Part shown: positions 1 to 11,269 of the stretch, in pieces
Position numbering within the stretch: position 1 is the first letter of the stretch
How the letters are laid out: every line of letters starts with the position of its first letter
Assembly: GCA_900239685.1 (NCBI GenBank)
Contig: OENT01000089.1
Span: forward strand, 64,761-128,760
Reading direction: 5' to 3'
DNA: 64,000 bases
Origin: Rotaria macrura
Taxonomy: Eukaryota; Rotifera; Eurotatoria; Philodinida; Philodinidae
Position numbers and translations under genes: made by a program
Notes under the pieces: model-generated
What the model saw: only the letters and a program-made list of their open reading frames with translations
Database searches by the model: none
Told to the model about the DNA's origin: nothing

Positions 1-3000
1 ATCGAATTCAATTGACTTTTCTTCAATGTATAGTATGAAATTGATCATTTCGACAGCACAATTATGTACAATACTGTGAATAACGATAATTGTGCTATCA
101 AACGAATAATTTAGTCACTCATCATAGGAATATTTAAAGTGACCTTTTCAGTCATTCAGACTAGTATTTTCCTCTTAATTTAAAACGCACTAAAGTTGTC
201 TAGTGACATTCAATGAATCGTATGGTTAATGAGCAACGAAGTACAAATGATTTTCTTTTCTTTAGCAAGGTTGTTCAAATATGAAAGTTTTGAATTCAAA
301 TAAAATGATGTATCAATATTGTATTGTTTGATATCATCGTATTGAACTTAGAATCTACTTTTGTTAATTCAAGTTGATTCAAACTATGTAATCCTGATAT
401 GATGAATGTATTTTATTTTGCGTAATACAAAAGACATCTTAGTATATCATATTTAGTTACACAGAATAGATGATTGTTCTTACAAGGACGAATATTAAAA
501 TATAATTATTTTCCTCATGAACTACTATTTGAGATTGAATCATTACAATATTTATTTTTCGTATGGAATCGAAATTGTGTAAATAAAAAGAAAAAAAAAA
601 TCTGCAGATTATTGAATATAAGTATTCTTAATATATGAACACAAATATTTTTTCTTCTATTTGATCGCACTATTTGATAAACCCTGCAGCATGTACAAGT
701 GTTGTATGAAAGAAAAATTGATTAATATTTAATATTGCTGTTTTAAGTTCATTTATTGACAAAGAAATTACTTCAATAAAACGAATCTCATTTTTAACAT
801 TACATATATCCATGGTAACAGTAAGATACATAACAAATCCAAAGAAAAAAAAGAATCAATCGCTTTTTTACTGTTTGTTTTTTCATAAAGCGATCGATCA
901 ACTCATTCAAAATGAATGATGTTTAAAACGAGTATCATGTCTCATTTCTGTAGATAAGTTCAACAATATCGAATTGAGTTTACTCATCAGCCTGTTGTAT
1001 TTCTATATAGAAGTTATTTGAATACTTGTCGAAATAGTATAGAATTACGACAATTATAAACAATCACTCACATGCCAATTAGGTGAAGAACCATCAATCA
1101 AACAGTAAAGAAACATATATTGTGTAATTTCAACTTCGAATTCATTTAAGAATAAATACTAGCTCGAAAATTTTTTGAAATAGTATCAACTGTTCGAATG
1201 TGCCAAAGTTTAATTGAGGTAGTTGAAAAAAACCTCGGTGGGTATCATTCCACGCTACTAGAGTTCTACTTTAGTTAATATTAAATCAAAATCGATTCAC
1301 GAATTTCTTCAGTTAACTGATAAAAATTGAGTTGCTGTTATTTTTTATGTTTCTTTAAAATTCTTTTCTCACTAGTTAAAGCCATTAATGATTCTCTGTT
1401 TGGAAATTAATCAACGATTCTACGTGGCCTAGCTTAAAACTTTTAATCGATAGTAACCAGTTTTCATACGATCAGTATCGTTGTTTTTATAGCAGCAAGT
1501 ATACAAAACAACTCATGATAAGTGAATAGTGTCAGGTTACTCACTTCTCATCGAAATAATCTAATCGAGAAAGTTCTGATTTATCTTGGAAATTTCGTTT
1601 TTTTTTGTGCTCCTGTAACTAATCATAAACAATAGGTATTTTGATTAGAAAGTACATTTGATCATGAATTTCACAATATCTAACTGGAATACTCCATAGA
1701 TGAATTATCATTTCACTTGAAAATGTCATCATCGACATTAACCGTATTATGATGATCTCAATTTACAACATTTATCGCAATAAAATATAATGATGAAGCA
1801 ATTATCCATCATGAATAATTTTAAATTGATAAAAATGAGATTCTATAAGATATCGTACAATATGCGTTTATTGCCCGTCAGGAAGAATATACACTTTATG
1901 TTTTACAACGCATATGCATAGTTTGCAGCCCTAAAACGTCTAAGTCTGTGAGCAGTGATGCTACTACCGACCTTGACACTAAATGAAACACTACATATAG
2001 TATTTATATATAGATATATTTATTTAATACGTAGTAATAACAAGCATGTCGAAGAGATGACATTCATAGGAAGCAGATTGAAACGAAAACAACGATTTCA
2101 AAAATGTTAAATTGATATCTCGATGGAAATTTTTGAAATACTAAATGTTTCTCAACCATTGTAGTCAATCAAAGGTTTTTTTATTTCAAATAAAAAATAT
2201 TGACTATGTGCTCTCGAACACAATCATTCAATTATGATTTTAATCGTTAACGATAACTTACTGTTAAACAATGTAAACGATATGGCATAACCGTAAATTG
2301 CTTACCTTCGATGCACAATTTTTTCATATGAAATATAAATGTCTTAAAGTAGTTTTGTGTTTACAATCTTTTTAAACATCACTCATATTATGAAGCATTG
2401 TTGGCATTATTATAATACATTCTGCTACTAGGCAGTAATTAATTCTGCATTGGAACTCAACGTAAAGGTTCTGATGAAATTCAATTTACATCATGATAAT
2501 CTTTCGATAATTACTGCATTCATCAAATAATCGCTTCTTTTAAAAGTTACAGATTAAATCATCTTATTGCATGATGTTTATCATTTATGTAGATATATAT
2601 ATATATATATACACTAATAGAATTTTGAAAAATACATTTCATACGCTTGTATATACACGTAAAAAAAGTAACGTACTAATTACTTAAATTATTATTAAAT
2701 TATACCGCCATCAGATCAATCGTTGAGAATTAATCAATAGTATGTTAGACAAACAATTTTTCTTAACCTTCATCGCTATCCTTACATCAGAAGACTTTGC
2801 AAGAAAAATAAACACGTGACATGTAGTTCATTAATATTTTAACTAAATCGATATTTTTAATGGAATCAACAACAACAAAGTACTGTTTTCAATGGTTTTG
2901 AATTCATTGTGAATTTTTCTCATATCGTACTTTAATTGATTGATGTTGAATCGATAAAAACACGATGCTTTCAGTTATGTTATAAGGACTACTAGTATAG

Positions 3001-4489
3001 CAGACAAAAGTATTTCCTCTATATTTTTCGGCTTGATTCTATTCTATTAACAAAAATAAAAATAACAAGATTTATTCTCGTCTATAAGAAGAAAAAAAGC
3101 TTTCTAACACTTCTAAATAAACATATATTCTCATATGCAATGGTCTATTAACTACGAGATTATAAAACCGTAACATTAGATTTATATATAGACAAGAAAA
3201 TAATTAGATTTTAGATCATAGTGTTTATTTAATATGCAGTGACATATTTACTGTATGCAAGATATTGTCTAGAAGGAAGAACCATGAAATAAAATATCCG
3301 AATCATTGATTTTCATTATTTTAATAATCAAGATTAAAACTAAATCGATGGTCAAATTTAGATATAAATTATATTTAACATTCAATTCAATACTGCACAC
3401 ATATGTGTTTTTTTAAAATTATTTGTTTAAAAGATGCTCGCGAATAGTACTTATATATACTTACTTATGCTGAATAATTCAAAAGACTTGATCATTGAGT
3501 TTTATCCTGTACTCAACAGAACCAATATAAATTTACTAAAGAATATGGTAAGAATTATTTCTGGCTGCTAGCCATCGAAATTACACATTGCATGTTTATG
3601 TTTTTCCACAACGATAAAGAATTCATGATAATTGTCTCGTTACAGACGAAAGAATCATTATGTACAACTCAGTAATACCGTCATCAAAGTCTATAATTGA
3701 GAGAATGATTCGACCAGAGAAGCTAAATATAAAATTAGAAAAATATGTAACCTTGAGCATTTATATTAATTTAAACAATGTATTCAAGAGACAATCATGG
3801 AAATGGATTGAAATTTTTGCCTGTGTACTGAATGTTTTGACCAGAAATTTGATTTTCTACATGTCAATAAAATCTTATTAGAGTAAGATTAGACAACTAT
3901 TGCAGTTACTTAGTTGATTGACAACAATTAAAAACTATCGGCTAATCTTTTTGCTTCTCTTTCACTATTAGATATCTCTTGTTGTACTTCAGGTCACCTA
4001 TGTACTGTGAAGGATTTCAAACTTCAAGTTCAACTAACTCTACACTAATAATAATTTGTCTGAGAAAATTTATTCACACATTAAAAATCATTTCAATTAT
4101 TTTGGAAAACTAAAATTACAGTTTGCCATAGGTAATTATATATTGCGGAAGGCCAAATGAATCTGAGAATCCATTATTGAAAACAAAAGAGGATATGTTG
4201 TATCAAGGATAGTAGGGTTTTTCAGGATTTAAAATATTCATCTTGATCAGAAATTTTTCAAAGATTTTTCTGGCACGTTTTTATTTTGCCAAGATGTTGC
4301 ATAGAATGGAATGGTGGTCACTTTCAAATAAAATGAACGGGAGAATAACTGTGAGTTTAAGGTCAATAGATTGATGAAAAAAACACTGCACTTGAGAGAC
4401 AAAGACATTTACATGAAGTCAAATAATTAGATTGTAATCTTATTCAAACTTGATAATTGTCAATGATTTGAAGTAATGTTCTTGCCAAA
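1..4489. other. Gene-poor AT-rich intergenic DNA
   Basis: No convincing coding exon is seen on either strand. The longest open stretch (73 codons near 3660-3881) has AT-driven composition and no recognisable motif. A short TA dinucleotide run sits near 2593-2611. Distal regulatory DNA or UTR of a neighbouring gene cannot be excluded. Confidence 0.5.
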
Positions 4490-4863
4490 TCATGGCTAGG
4501 GGTGGCACTTTAACTTTAAAATACTTTGGGTAGAATGTCAAAGTTTAGGTGAATTTTCTTTTTCATACTTTTCACTATCCAGACTGGTTGATTGATGCTC
4601 GCTAGACTCTCTGCAATCTATGAGACGTAAAAAAATGAACTAGTTTCACACGACTTTAAACAGCTTTCAACTTTAAGATTCAAGTATAAAGTTATTTAAA
4701 GTCGTTTTAAATTGCTTTATTTTTCATTTTTTTTGTCATCTTATGGGTTGCAGAGAGTCTAACGAGCATCCATCAACCAGTCTGGATAGTGATAAATATA
4801 AAAAAAGAAAATTCACTTTAACTTTAAATTTGAAGGAAAGTTAAAGTGCGTCCCCTAATCATG
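4490..4863. mobile_element. Palindromic MITE-like element
   Basis: The left arm (about 4490-4625) and right arm (about 4735-4863) are imperfect reverse complements. Both ends read TCATGRYTAGGGG inward, then share CACTTTAACTTTAAA, then CACTATCCAGACTGGTTGAT, then AGACTCTCTGCA. A loop of about 110 bp separates the arms. No protein is encoded. The size and architecture fit a non-autonomous foldback or MITE. No clear target-site duplication is visible, so the superfamily is unassigned. Confidence 0.6.
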
Positions 4864-5909
4864 ACTGATACAGATGACTTATTCAAGAAAGATCTCAACA
4901 GATAAATACCATGTATAAAAAATAGGAAGCTCAAAATGCAATCTACTGTCATAAAACTGCGATATTTATTTGTCAGCAGCTCAAGAGAGCATAAAGAAAA
5001 ATTAAAGTCAATTGACTCTTTAGCTTTCGAACAGCTATCATCGAGTAAAACGACATAGATACAAACAATGTGTCGACATTGACATATGATACGATGCTGA
5101 AACGGAGAACTGATCTCAGAATTTTTCTCATCCTCTTTGAGTGAGCATAGCTGTGTATTAAATTTCATTAATGAAGAAATAAAAAATGATTTTCTTGTTG
5201 AACCAAGATAAAGTGTAACAGAAGAAGCTTCAGGAGTATCATTTCATATTGAATTCGAAGTTCAAGTTATGGTGCGGATTCCAATTCACTTTTTATAAAC
5301 GTACGTGCGATCTTAGTTATAATGGAAATCAAGAAGATATTATGTTGAGGATGAACGTCAACTTCTAAATAAGTCAAGCCACGCAATCAACAATCAAGTG
5401 AAAAACTTAAGATAGAAGAAGAGAGACATACGGCTGATCTATCTCTACTGAGCAGATTATCAGATCATATATCTAATGTAAGTACAACGATCTGTTCAAG
5501 TGACTAAAGCATTCAATGACTTTAGTTTGATATCAGACAGAGAATCTTTAAAATCATAGTTTACAATCACATCTATCATTTTGACTTCCACAGTTCTGCA
5601 AATAGTATTTGGCTATATCTCTAATTATTAATTTCATGGCACTTAAAAATTCTCTGTCCATGGTTTGTCAATAAAATACCAACCGTAATACGAACTAAAC
5701 GAATGAAATATTTTCGGAAACGAGAACTTCTTTAAACGGTGCAACTGAAATTGACTAAATGATAATAACTCTATTTTATATAAAATTGATATTGAATGAT
5801 AGTATCAGTTGACATGAATTTTTGTAGTACGTCTAAGAGAAAAATCCTCCAGTTGTTGAAAGTAAAGTTTGTCGATCAATAGATGACGTTTTTAATTATC
5901 TCATGACAT
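4864..5909. other. Intergenic DNA before the tRNA array
   Basis: Nothing coding is supported. A 114-codon minus-strand open stretch at 4824-5168 overlaps the end of the palindromic element and shows no family features. The last part leads into the tRNA-Pro cluster. Confidence 0.45.
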
Positions 5910-5981
5910 GGCCTGATGGTCTAATGGTATGATTCTCGCTTTGGGTGCGAGAGGCTCCGGTTTCGATCACCGGTCAGGCCC
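5910..5981 (+). tRNA. trnP-UGG: tRNA-Pro (anticodon TGG), copy 1
   Basis: The 72-nt gene folds as a full cloverleaf. The acceptor stem is GGCCTGA/TCAGGCC with discriminator C. The anticodon stem is CTCGC/GCGAG around loop TTTGGGT, giving anticodon TGG. The variable loop is 5 nt. The T stem is CCGGT/ACCGG around TTCGATC. There is no intron and CCA is not encoded. A T-rich tract follows within about 10 nt and would serve as a Pol III terminator. The 53:61 pair is T:A instead of the nearly universal G:C, and all seven copies in the window share this. The copy heads a tandem series with units of about 170 bp. Confidence 0.95.
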
Positions 5982-6078
5982 AACTCCCTTTTTTGTTTCT
6001 ATTACGTAACACGATTCTTTTTTTCAAGTCACTCATGTTTGATCGTATAGGTGTGCATCGTTTATCTTCGGTAGTCAT

Positions 6079-6150
6079 GGCCTGATGGTCTAATGGTATG
6101 ATTCTCGCTTTGGGTGCGAGAGGCTCCGGTTTCGATCACCGGTCAGGCCC
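6079..6150 (+). tRNA. trnP-UGG: tRNA-Pro (TGG), copy 2
   Basis: Identical in the mature region to copy 1 and placed 169 bp downstream of it. The 3' flank has a run of eight T (terminator), followed by a spacer with TTACGTAAC and CACTCATGTTTGATC that recurs after other copies. Confidence 0.95.
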
Positions 6151-6250
6151 AACTCGTTTTTTTTCGTTTCTATTACGTAACATGATTCTTTTTTTTCATG
6201 TCACTCATGTTTGATCATATAGGTGCGCATCATTTATCTTCGGTAGTCAT

Positions 6251-6322
6251 GGCCTGATGGTCTAATGGTATGATTCTCGCTTTGGGTGCGAGAGGCTCCG
6301 GTTTCGATCACCGGTCAGGCCC
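6251..6322 (+). tRNA. trnP-UGG: tRNA-Pro (TGG), copy 3
   Basis: Identical mature sequence, 172 bp after copy 2. Its 3' flank differs from copies 1 and 2, starting ATGTATCTCTTTTTG with a T5 terminator. That flank is identical to the one after copy 5, right up to the N gap. Confidence 0.95.
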
Positions 6323-6365
6323 ATGTATCTCTTTTTGTAAGTTTTGTTCTGTTGCACTCATTCAT

Positions 6366-6495
6366 NNNNNNNNNNNNNNNNNNNNNNNNNNNNNNNNNNN
6401 NNNNNNNNNNNNNNNNNNNNNNNNNNNNNNNNNNNNNNNNNNNNNNNNNNNNNNNNNNNNNNNNNNNNNNNNNNNNNNNNNNNNNNNNNNNNNNN
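6366..6495. other. Assembly gap (130 N)
   Basis: An unbroken run of N interrupts the tRNA-Pro array. Sequence on the two sides is near-duplicate (6079-6365 versus 6499-6783), so the gap sits in a repeat the assembler could not resolve. Copy number here is therefore uncertain. Confidence 0.99.
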
Positions 6496-6498
6496 CAT

Positions 6499-6570
6499 GG
6501 CCTGATGGTCTAATGGTATGATTCTCGCTTTGGGTGCGAGAGGCTCCGGTTTCGATCACCGGTCAGGCCC
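6499..6570 (+). tRNA. trnP-UGG: tRNA-Pro (TGG), copy 4
   Basis: Identical mature sequence, starting 3 nt after the end of the N run. Its 3' spacer is a slightly diverged version of the copy 2 spacer (TGTTACGTAACAAG against TATTACGTAACATG). Confidence 0.93.
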
Positions 6571-6668
6571 AACTCGTTTTTTTTCGTTTCTGTTACGTAA
6601 CAAGATTCTTTTTTCCAGTCACTCATGTTTGATCGTATAGGTGTGCATCGTTTATCTTCGGTAGTCAT

Positions 6669-6740
6669 GGCCTGATGGTCTAATGGTATGATTCTCGCTT
6701 TGGGTGCGAGAGGCTCCGGTTTCGATCACCGGTCAGGCCC
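6669..6740 (+). tRNA. trnP-UGG: tRNA-Pro (TGG), copy 5
   Basis: Identical mature sequence, 170 bp after copy 4. Its 3' flank matches that of copy 3 for at least 43 bp and then continues into unique sequence, so this is the real right border of the array. Confidence 0.95.
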
Positions 6741-8093
6741 ATGTATCTCTTTTTGTAAGTTTTGTTCTGTTGCACTCATTCATATGTATAAATTGATTAT
6801 CGAATTGATGTTGCTCGCTTCTTTTCACAGCTGCCAATAGGCCAATTTGTTCAGTTTGACCTGGCCTGCAGACTGAAATTCAATGATCAACCTGCAGCCT
6901 GGTCTGACCTGATCTGCAGGCAAAACTAATGATTGAAATTTTTTCAATGATCATAAAATTAACAAATTAGCATTATTTCCTTGTTTAAGTTTCAATGAGT
7001 GGTTCGATATATTCTCATAGGACCAATAGAACTTATTATGCCAAATCTCAACTAAGATCAGTCAGGAATCCATTTCAAGATCAGCTTTATGAAGATATTT
7101 GACACAGAACCATAGTTATGAGTTGTGAAATGAAATATCTTCCATCGTGTAGCAAATCAAGTAGATGTTGCAATTCAGGAATTTATACGGACATATTTCA
7201 ATTTTTTCTTAAATAGAGTTATAACTAGATATAGACAGTATCGATAATCGTTAGTACTTACTAATATGTGATGCGTCTTCAATCTCAAATACGTAGGAAT
7301 GAGAACTTCTCAACAGTTTCTTAAAACATCTAATGTATCTGTTGAATGGCTTTTATTAACACAATAATTTTACAAGTAGACAGGATCTGATTCTTCATCA
7401 TTGTCATGAAACGAAACTCGATATTCGATTATACTATACATTACAGTAGCTCTTGGAATCATGAAACTGTAAATGAGTAGCGCGTTGTTCCTTAGTATGA
7501 AATTCAATTACTGAGAAGAATTTTGGCACAAAAAAGGCTAGAAATAATATTAGTTGCGTATCAGCAAAGGAAAAAGCTCAAAAAGACATGGGGGAAAATC
7601 CGACTGCCGCGAAATGAAAATTTAATAGGCACACATACACTCAAAAGACCATATACAACGTATAAAAACATTCATTTTTTGAATTAAAGATGAACAGAAA
7701 ATATCATAACCCATCATCATTAACCCCTGAAGATGTCCCATTGTTAGAGTTGAATACTGTAAATGTTTGTAATAAATCATACCCAGACTAAAAAGTTAAA
7801 CCTGTTCCGGCCTGCAGGCCAGACTAAAACTTTTCTTGCTGAACCAGAACAGGCAAAAAATTTTTAAATTCAGGCTGGCCTGCTGTCTGGTAGACGACAG
7901 ATCAGGCTGACAGCTCTGCTTCTTTCTATGGACTACAACGCAACTTGTAGAAATAAAAAAAATAAGAAGAAAAAAACTGTTTTTTAAATCGGTATTTTTA
8001 TTTAACTTGATGTTAGACAATGATCACAATAATCATTTTAATGCTTTTTCTTTTCTTTTAACAAAACAAGAGAGTTTGTTTCGTATGATACGT
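6741..8093. other. Intergenic DNA with two GC-rich CCTGCAG patches
   Basis: No gene is supported. Two patches stand out from the AT-rich background: about 6850-6925 and about 7795-7915. Both are dense in CCTGCAG, GGCCTGC and CTGATCTG words. They may be remnants of one repeat family. Minus-strand TTTATT at 7997-8002 could be the poly(A) signal (AATAAA) of the RPL35 gene. Confidence 0.4.
7997..8002 (-). promoter_or_regulatory. Candidate poly(A) signal AATAAA for RPL35
   Basis: AATAAA on the minus strand about 90 nt beyond the RPL35 stop codon. In such AT-rich DNA the hexamer is common, so the assignment rests on position. Confidence 0.35.
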
Positions 8094-8528
8094 TTAAGCC
8101 TTGACAGCATATGTACGTTGTGGGAATGCCCATTGTCGTCGTTGGATTTTTTTCAATTGAACCGAGTTTTCTTTTGGTGTTAATAATCGTCGAATGGCTC
8201 GTGTTTTACGTTTTCGTAAATCTTTTGGTTTATATTTTTTACCATGATATAATGCACGTAAGTTGTCTTTTGTTGTTTGATGCATAACAATAAGAACACG
8301 TGCGATGGATTTTCGTACATTACGAATCTTGCCTAATTTTTGTGCACCACCACTACCGGTAACTTTGCCTACACGAAGTGTATTGAGCTCTTGACGTAAT
8401 TCTTCCAATTGTTTTTGGAGCTCATCTTAAATAAATATAATCACATGAAAATAAACAAATAAGTATTTTTGTCACATATTCATACCCGGCTTTTTTCCAC
8501 GTAGTTTTGAGCACTTGACTCGAGTCAT
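8094..8528 (-). CDS. RPL35: Ribosomal protein L35 (uL29), 60S subunit
   Basis: The CDS is complement(join(8094..8425, 8486..8528)), 124 aa, against about 123 aa in animals. Exon 1 encodes [15 protein letters not shown] 60-bp intron with GTATG...TTTAAG ends follows, splitting a GAT codon. Exon 2 carries the conserved L35 core: [20 protein letters not shown], then [19 protein letters not shown], ending YAVKA. The protein binds 28S rRNA near the polypeptide exit tunnel and contributes to the docking site for SRP and nascent-chain factors. An AG acceptor (TGCATTTCAG, ending at 8544) lies about 15 nt upstream of the ATG, suggesting a trans-spliced leader or a 5'-UTR intron. Codon use is ordinary. 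The identification is firm. Confidence 0.96.
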
Positions 8529-11146
8529 TGTCAAATTCGATATCTGAAATGCATAAAAAGAATTGTCAATCAGTCAAGTAAATTTCAAGAAACTAAATCA
8601 AAACTAAAAACTAACTAATAATGACTCAAAATAATGTAGCTGCGTTTTTTGAATGGTTAATATTGATTCCAATTCGATTAGAAACTCTTCTAGCTCGTGG
8701 TTATGAAAAATGCTAATATGGCATTTAGAAAAAATTCTAATTCACGTTAATTTTATATTTAATTATCATGGAAAAATAGCATATATTTCTAAAATCTTAT
8801 TTTGATATTATTTAAATTAATAGATGTCGCACTTATATGAATGCGTTGAGCAACGTCGATGCATAGCACCATCAGTGCAATGTTGTTCATATGTTTAGAG
8901 TAGTTGAAGTAAAAAGAAGCAATCTTGCTACCCACGATTTTTAAAAATTACTGTGATACTTACCTTAAGAAAAAAAGTGAAGTACCATGAAGGTACTTTG
9001 TAAGATGAAAGCACACTTTATGTAAGTTTTTCCAATATTCTTTAAAAACTAATCGTCTCCCTCTTGATTATCTATTTTACTTACGACTAAAGATAAGAAT
9101 TACTTTCCTTTAGTTTTATCCAAATCTTTATCGAAATGTTCAATGGTTCTTATTAGATAATTATTTCTTAATCGATAAATGTTTATCAACTTTAACAATT
9201 AACTTTTTGGTACTTGAAGATACTTGTTTCTCCATACCTTATCATAGCATAGTGGACAATGGTGAACTGGAGAGGCCTAGCACAATCTGAAAAGTTTTGA
9301 GCCGTAGATAAGCATGATCTGAGACAAGCCTATTCAACACACGTGCTCATGTAAAGGAAAGAAATCGAACAAAAATAGATGAAAATCAAATTTTTAACCA
9401 ACTATTAATTGGTTTTAATGAACAGTTACAAAATAAACTCAAGATTTAACTGATTATTTGGATTCATCAAGGCAATAATCGTTGCAAAATATGATTAAAA
9501 TGAATTTTGATAATTTTTGTATGGACAATTTTAATTTAATTAATATCCCGATTTCTTTCTTTTGTTAACGTAAGTTCTCATAAACTAAAACTTGAGAAGT
9601 ACTATCGTACGGATATGAAAGGAGTTTATGGGGGTGGGAGGGGGGGGGGGGGGGGGGGGGGGGCTCAGCTCCTCTAGTCGAGCAAAAAATTCTGGCATCA
9701 CCTTTAACCAAGTACAGATAAAGAAAAAAAATGCATGTTAGAAGTCAAATGGTTTGTTCTTTTCCTAACTCAATATTAAGGAAAAATATCCACACGCTGA
9801 CAAGCAGAAGTGAGTAATACAATATCAATTCGAGATCTAAGTGTTTCAGGACAATCATTTACTCGATAGTTTCCATAACAATTTTAGTTTTTACATTCTA
9901 AGCATCGAATAAACAAGTTGAGTATTAATTCTTACATTTTTTCTGATACTTAAGTGAATTCCATCTCTTATTACGCTGTTATCATGTAATGATCCATCAC
10001 GCACTTAGTATTTTCATTATAGTCGCAGGATCTTTTTTTCGTCTAAAGAAAAGCAATCTTATATTATTCTATTCCTTCTGTCTTTAACTATAGTATATTG
10101 ATTGCCTATCCTTATCTTTTTGTGTCGCAATGTCTTTTCAGATTTCTTAATAATAATCGTAAAATCTCTGTGAATGAATCACTAGTAAAGTTTTTTAAAA
10201 AAACATTAGCTTTTACGTGTATTCTACAAAAAAATCGGTCGACTATAGACTGATTTTAAGAACGACAGACACACGCAGCCCTCACGATGATGCTTACATT
10301 TCAATTTGTCCATTCTTTTGTAGTCAGTTTAACAATCGATTATTTCTAATTAATTGATTTTGCAAAGAAGTTGTTTTCTCATAATTCAAGTCTACATGTC
10401 GCTATCACTTTTTTTACAGCTCGTTGGTAATGCAAATATATATGACACGATAACATGTTGTTATAGAATGCAACTGTAATTCATCTTCATTCGAATAAAT
10501 ATATGTTTCTTGATGCATGTTGTCTGTGTCGAATAGTCTTCGGATCTTAGAGTTGATGATTACATAGAAAAGTCAAATAGACTATATACTGAAATCGAAT
10601 TCAGATTTTTTCACTTACTTTAATCTATGAAATAGATATTCTAAAAATGTATTGCTATGTTTAATCGTTTGATAATATTTTTCTTAGACAAAAGAAAGTT
10701 AAAAAAAGTACATATGATTTATTTTTAGTGTATCATGTCCACTTCTTGACGATTCGCAATTACAATTGTACTGGCAAGGCAGTTATCATTTGTTTTATTC
10801 TATCGCACTTTACGAATAAGTTGTAATTCTTTCTTATCATAGAGACATTTTTCTTTGATTTTCATTAGGTAAGATAAATGAAATCAGAAGGCATCTGTAT
10901 TAAAAAAATTTAACAACTTATGTCCAATCACTAGTTATAAAACATAAAAAATAAGAACACATCAACATTGAATAGAGTATACACTAAATAGAGATAAGTC
11001 ACTCAAATAGTTGTATTCTATGGTGCACTATATGGTATCAATAATATTCATTATAAGGTCGATCGGCTATCTGCTTTAATAAAATAATAGTCCTGTTTTG
11101 TCAAAAGAGTTTTCGAATACATGCAGGGATGCATCAGTTTCTATTT
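8529..11146. other. Intergenic DNA with a poly-G tract
   Basis: No gene is supported. The start must contain the RPL35 promoter. A G-rich tract at 9630-9663, ending in an uninterrupted run of well over 20 G, is conspicuous in this AT-rich background. Confidence 0.45.
9630..9663 (+). repeat. Poly-G tract
   Basis: GGGGGTGGGA is followed by an unbroken G run to 9663. It could form a G-quadruplex, or its length may be a sequencing or assembly artefact. Confidence 0.85.
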
Positions 11147-11269
11147 GTTGACACTAAAGATCAATCATTTGTGGTATTTAGAACCGTCGATTATAATCAA
11201 TTCTTTGGGTTAAACCGATCAGCATTGACGGTTCTAAATACCAAAAATGATTGATTTTTATTGTCCAAC
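11147..11269. repeat. Short inverted repeat / mini-MITE (123 bp)
   Basis: The arms begin GTTG(G)ACA and share ATCAATCATTTKTGG and TATTTAGAACCGTC in inverted orientation, about 45 bp each around a loop of about 30 bp. No coding capacity. It may be a small MITE, or a transcribed hairpin. Confidence 0.6.

Noticed and set aside
4824..5168. Minus-strand frame of 114 codons
   Set aside because: It overlaps the right arm of the palindromic element, has no splice or start context and no motif.
6270..6559. Open frames on both strands across the tRNA-Pro genes and the N gap
   Set aside because: They are translations of tRNA sequence joined through unknown bases and cannot be proteins.
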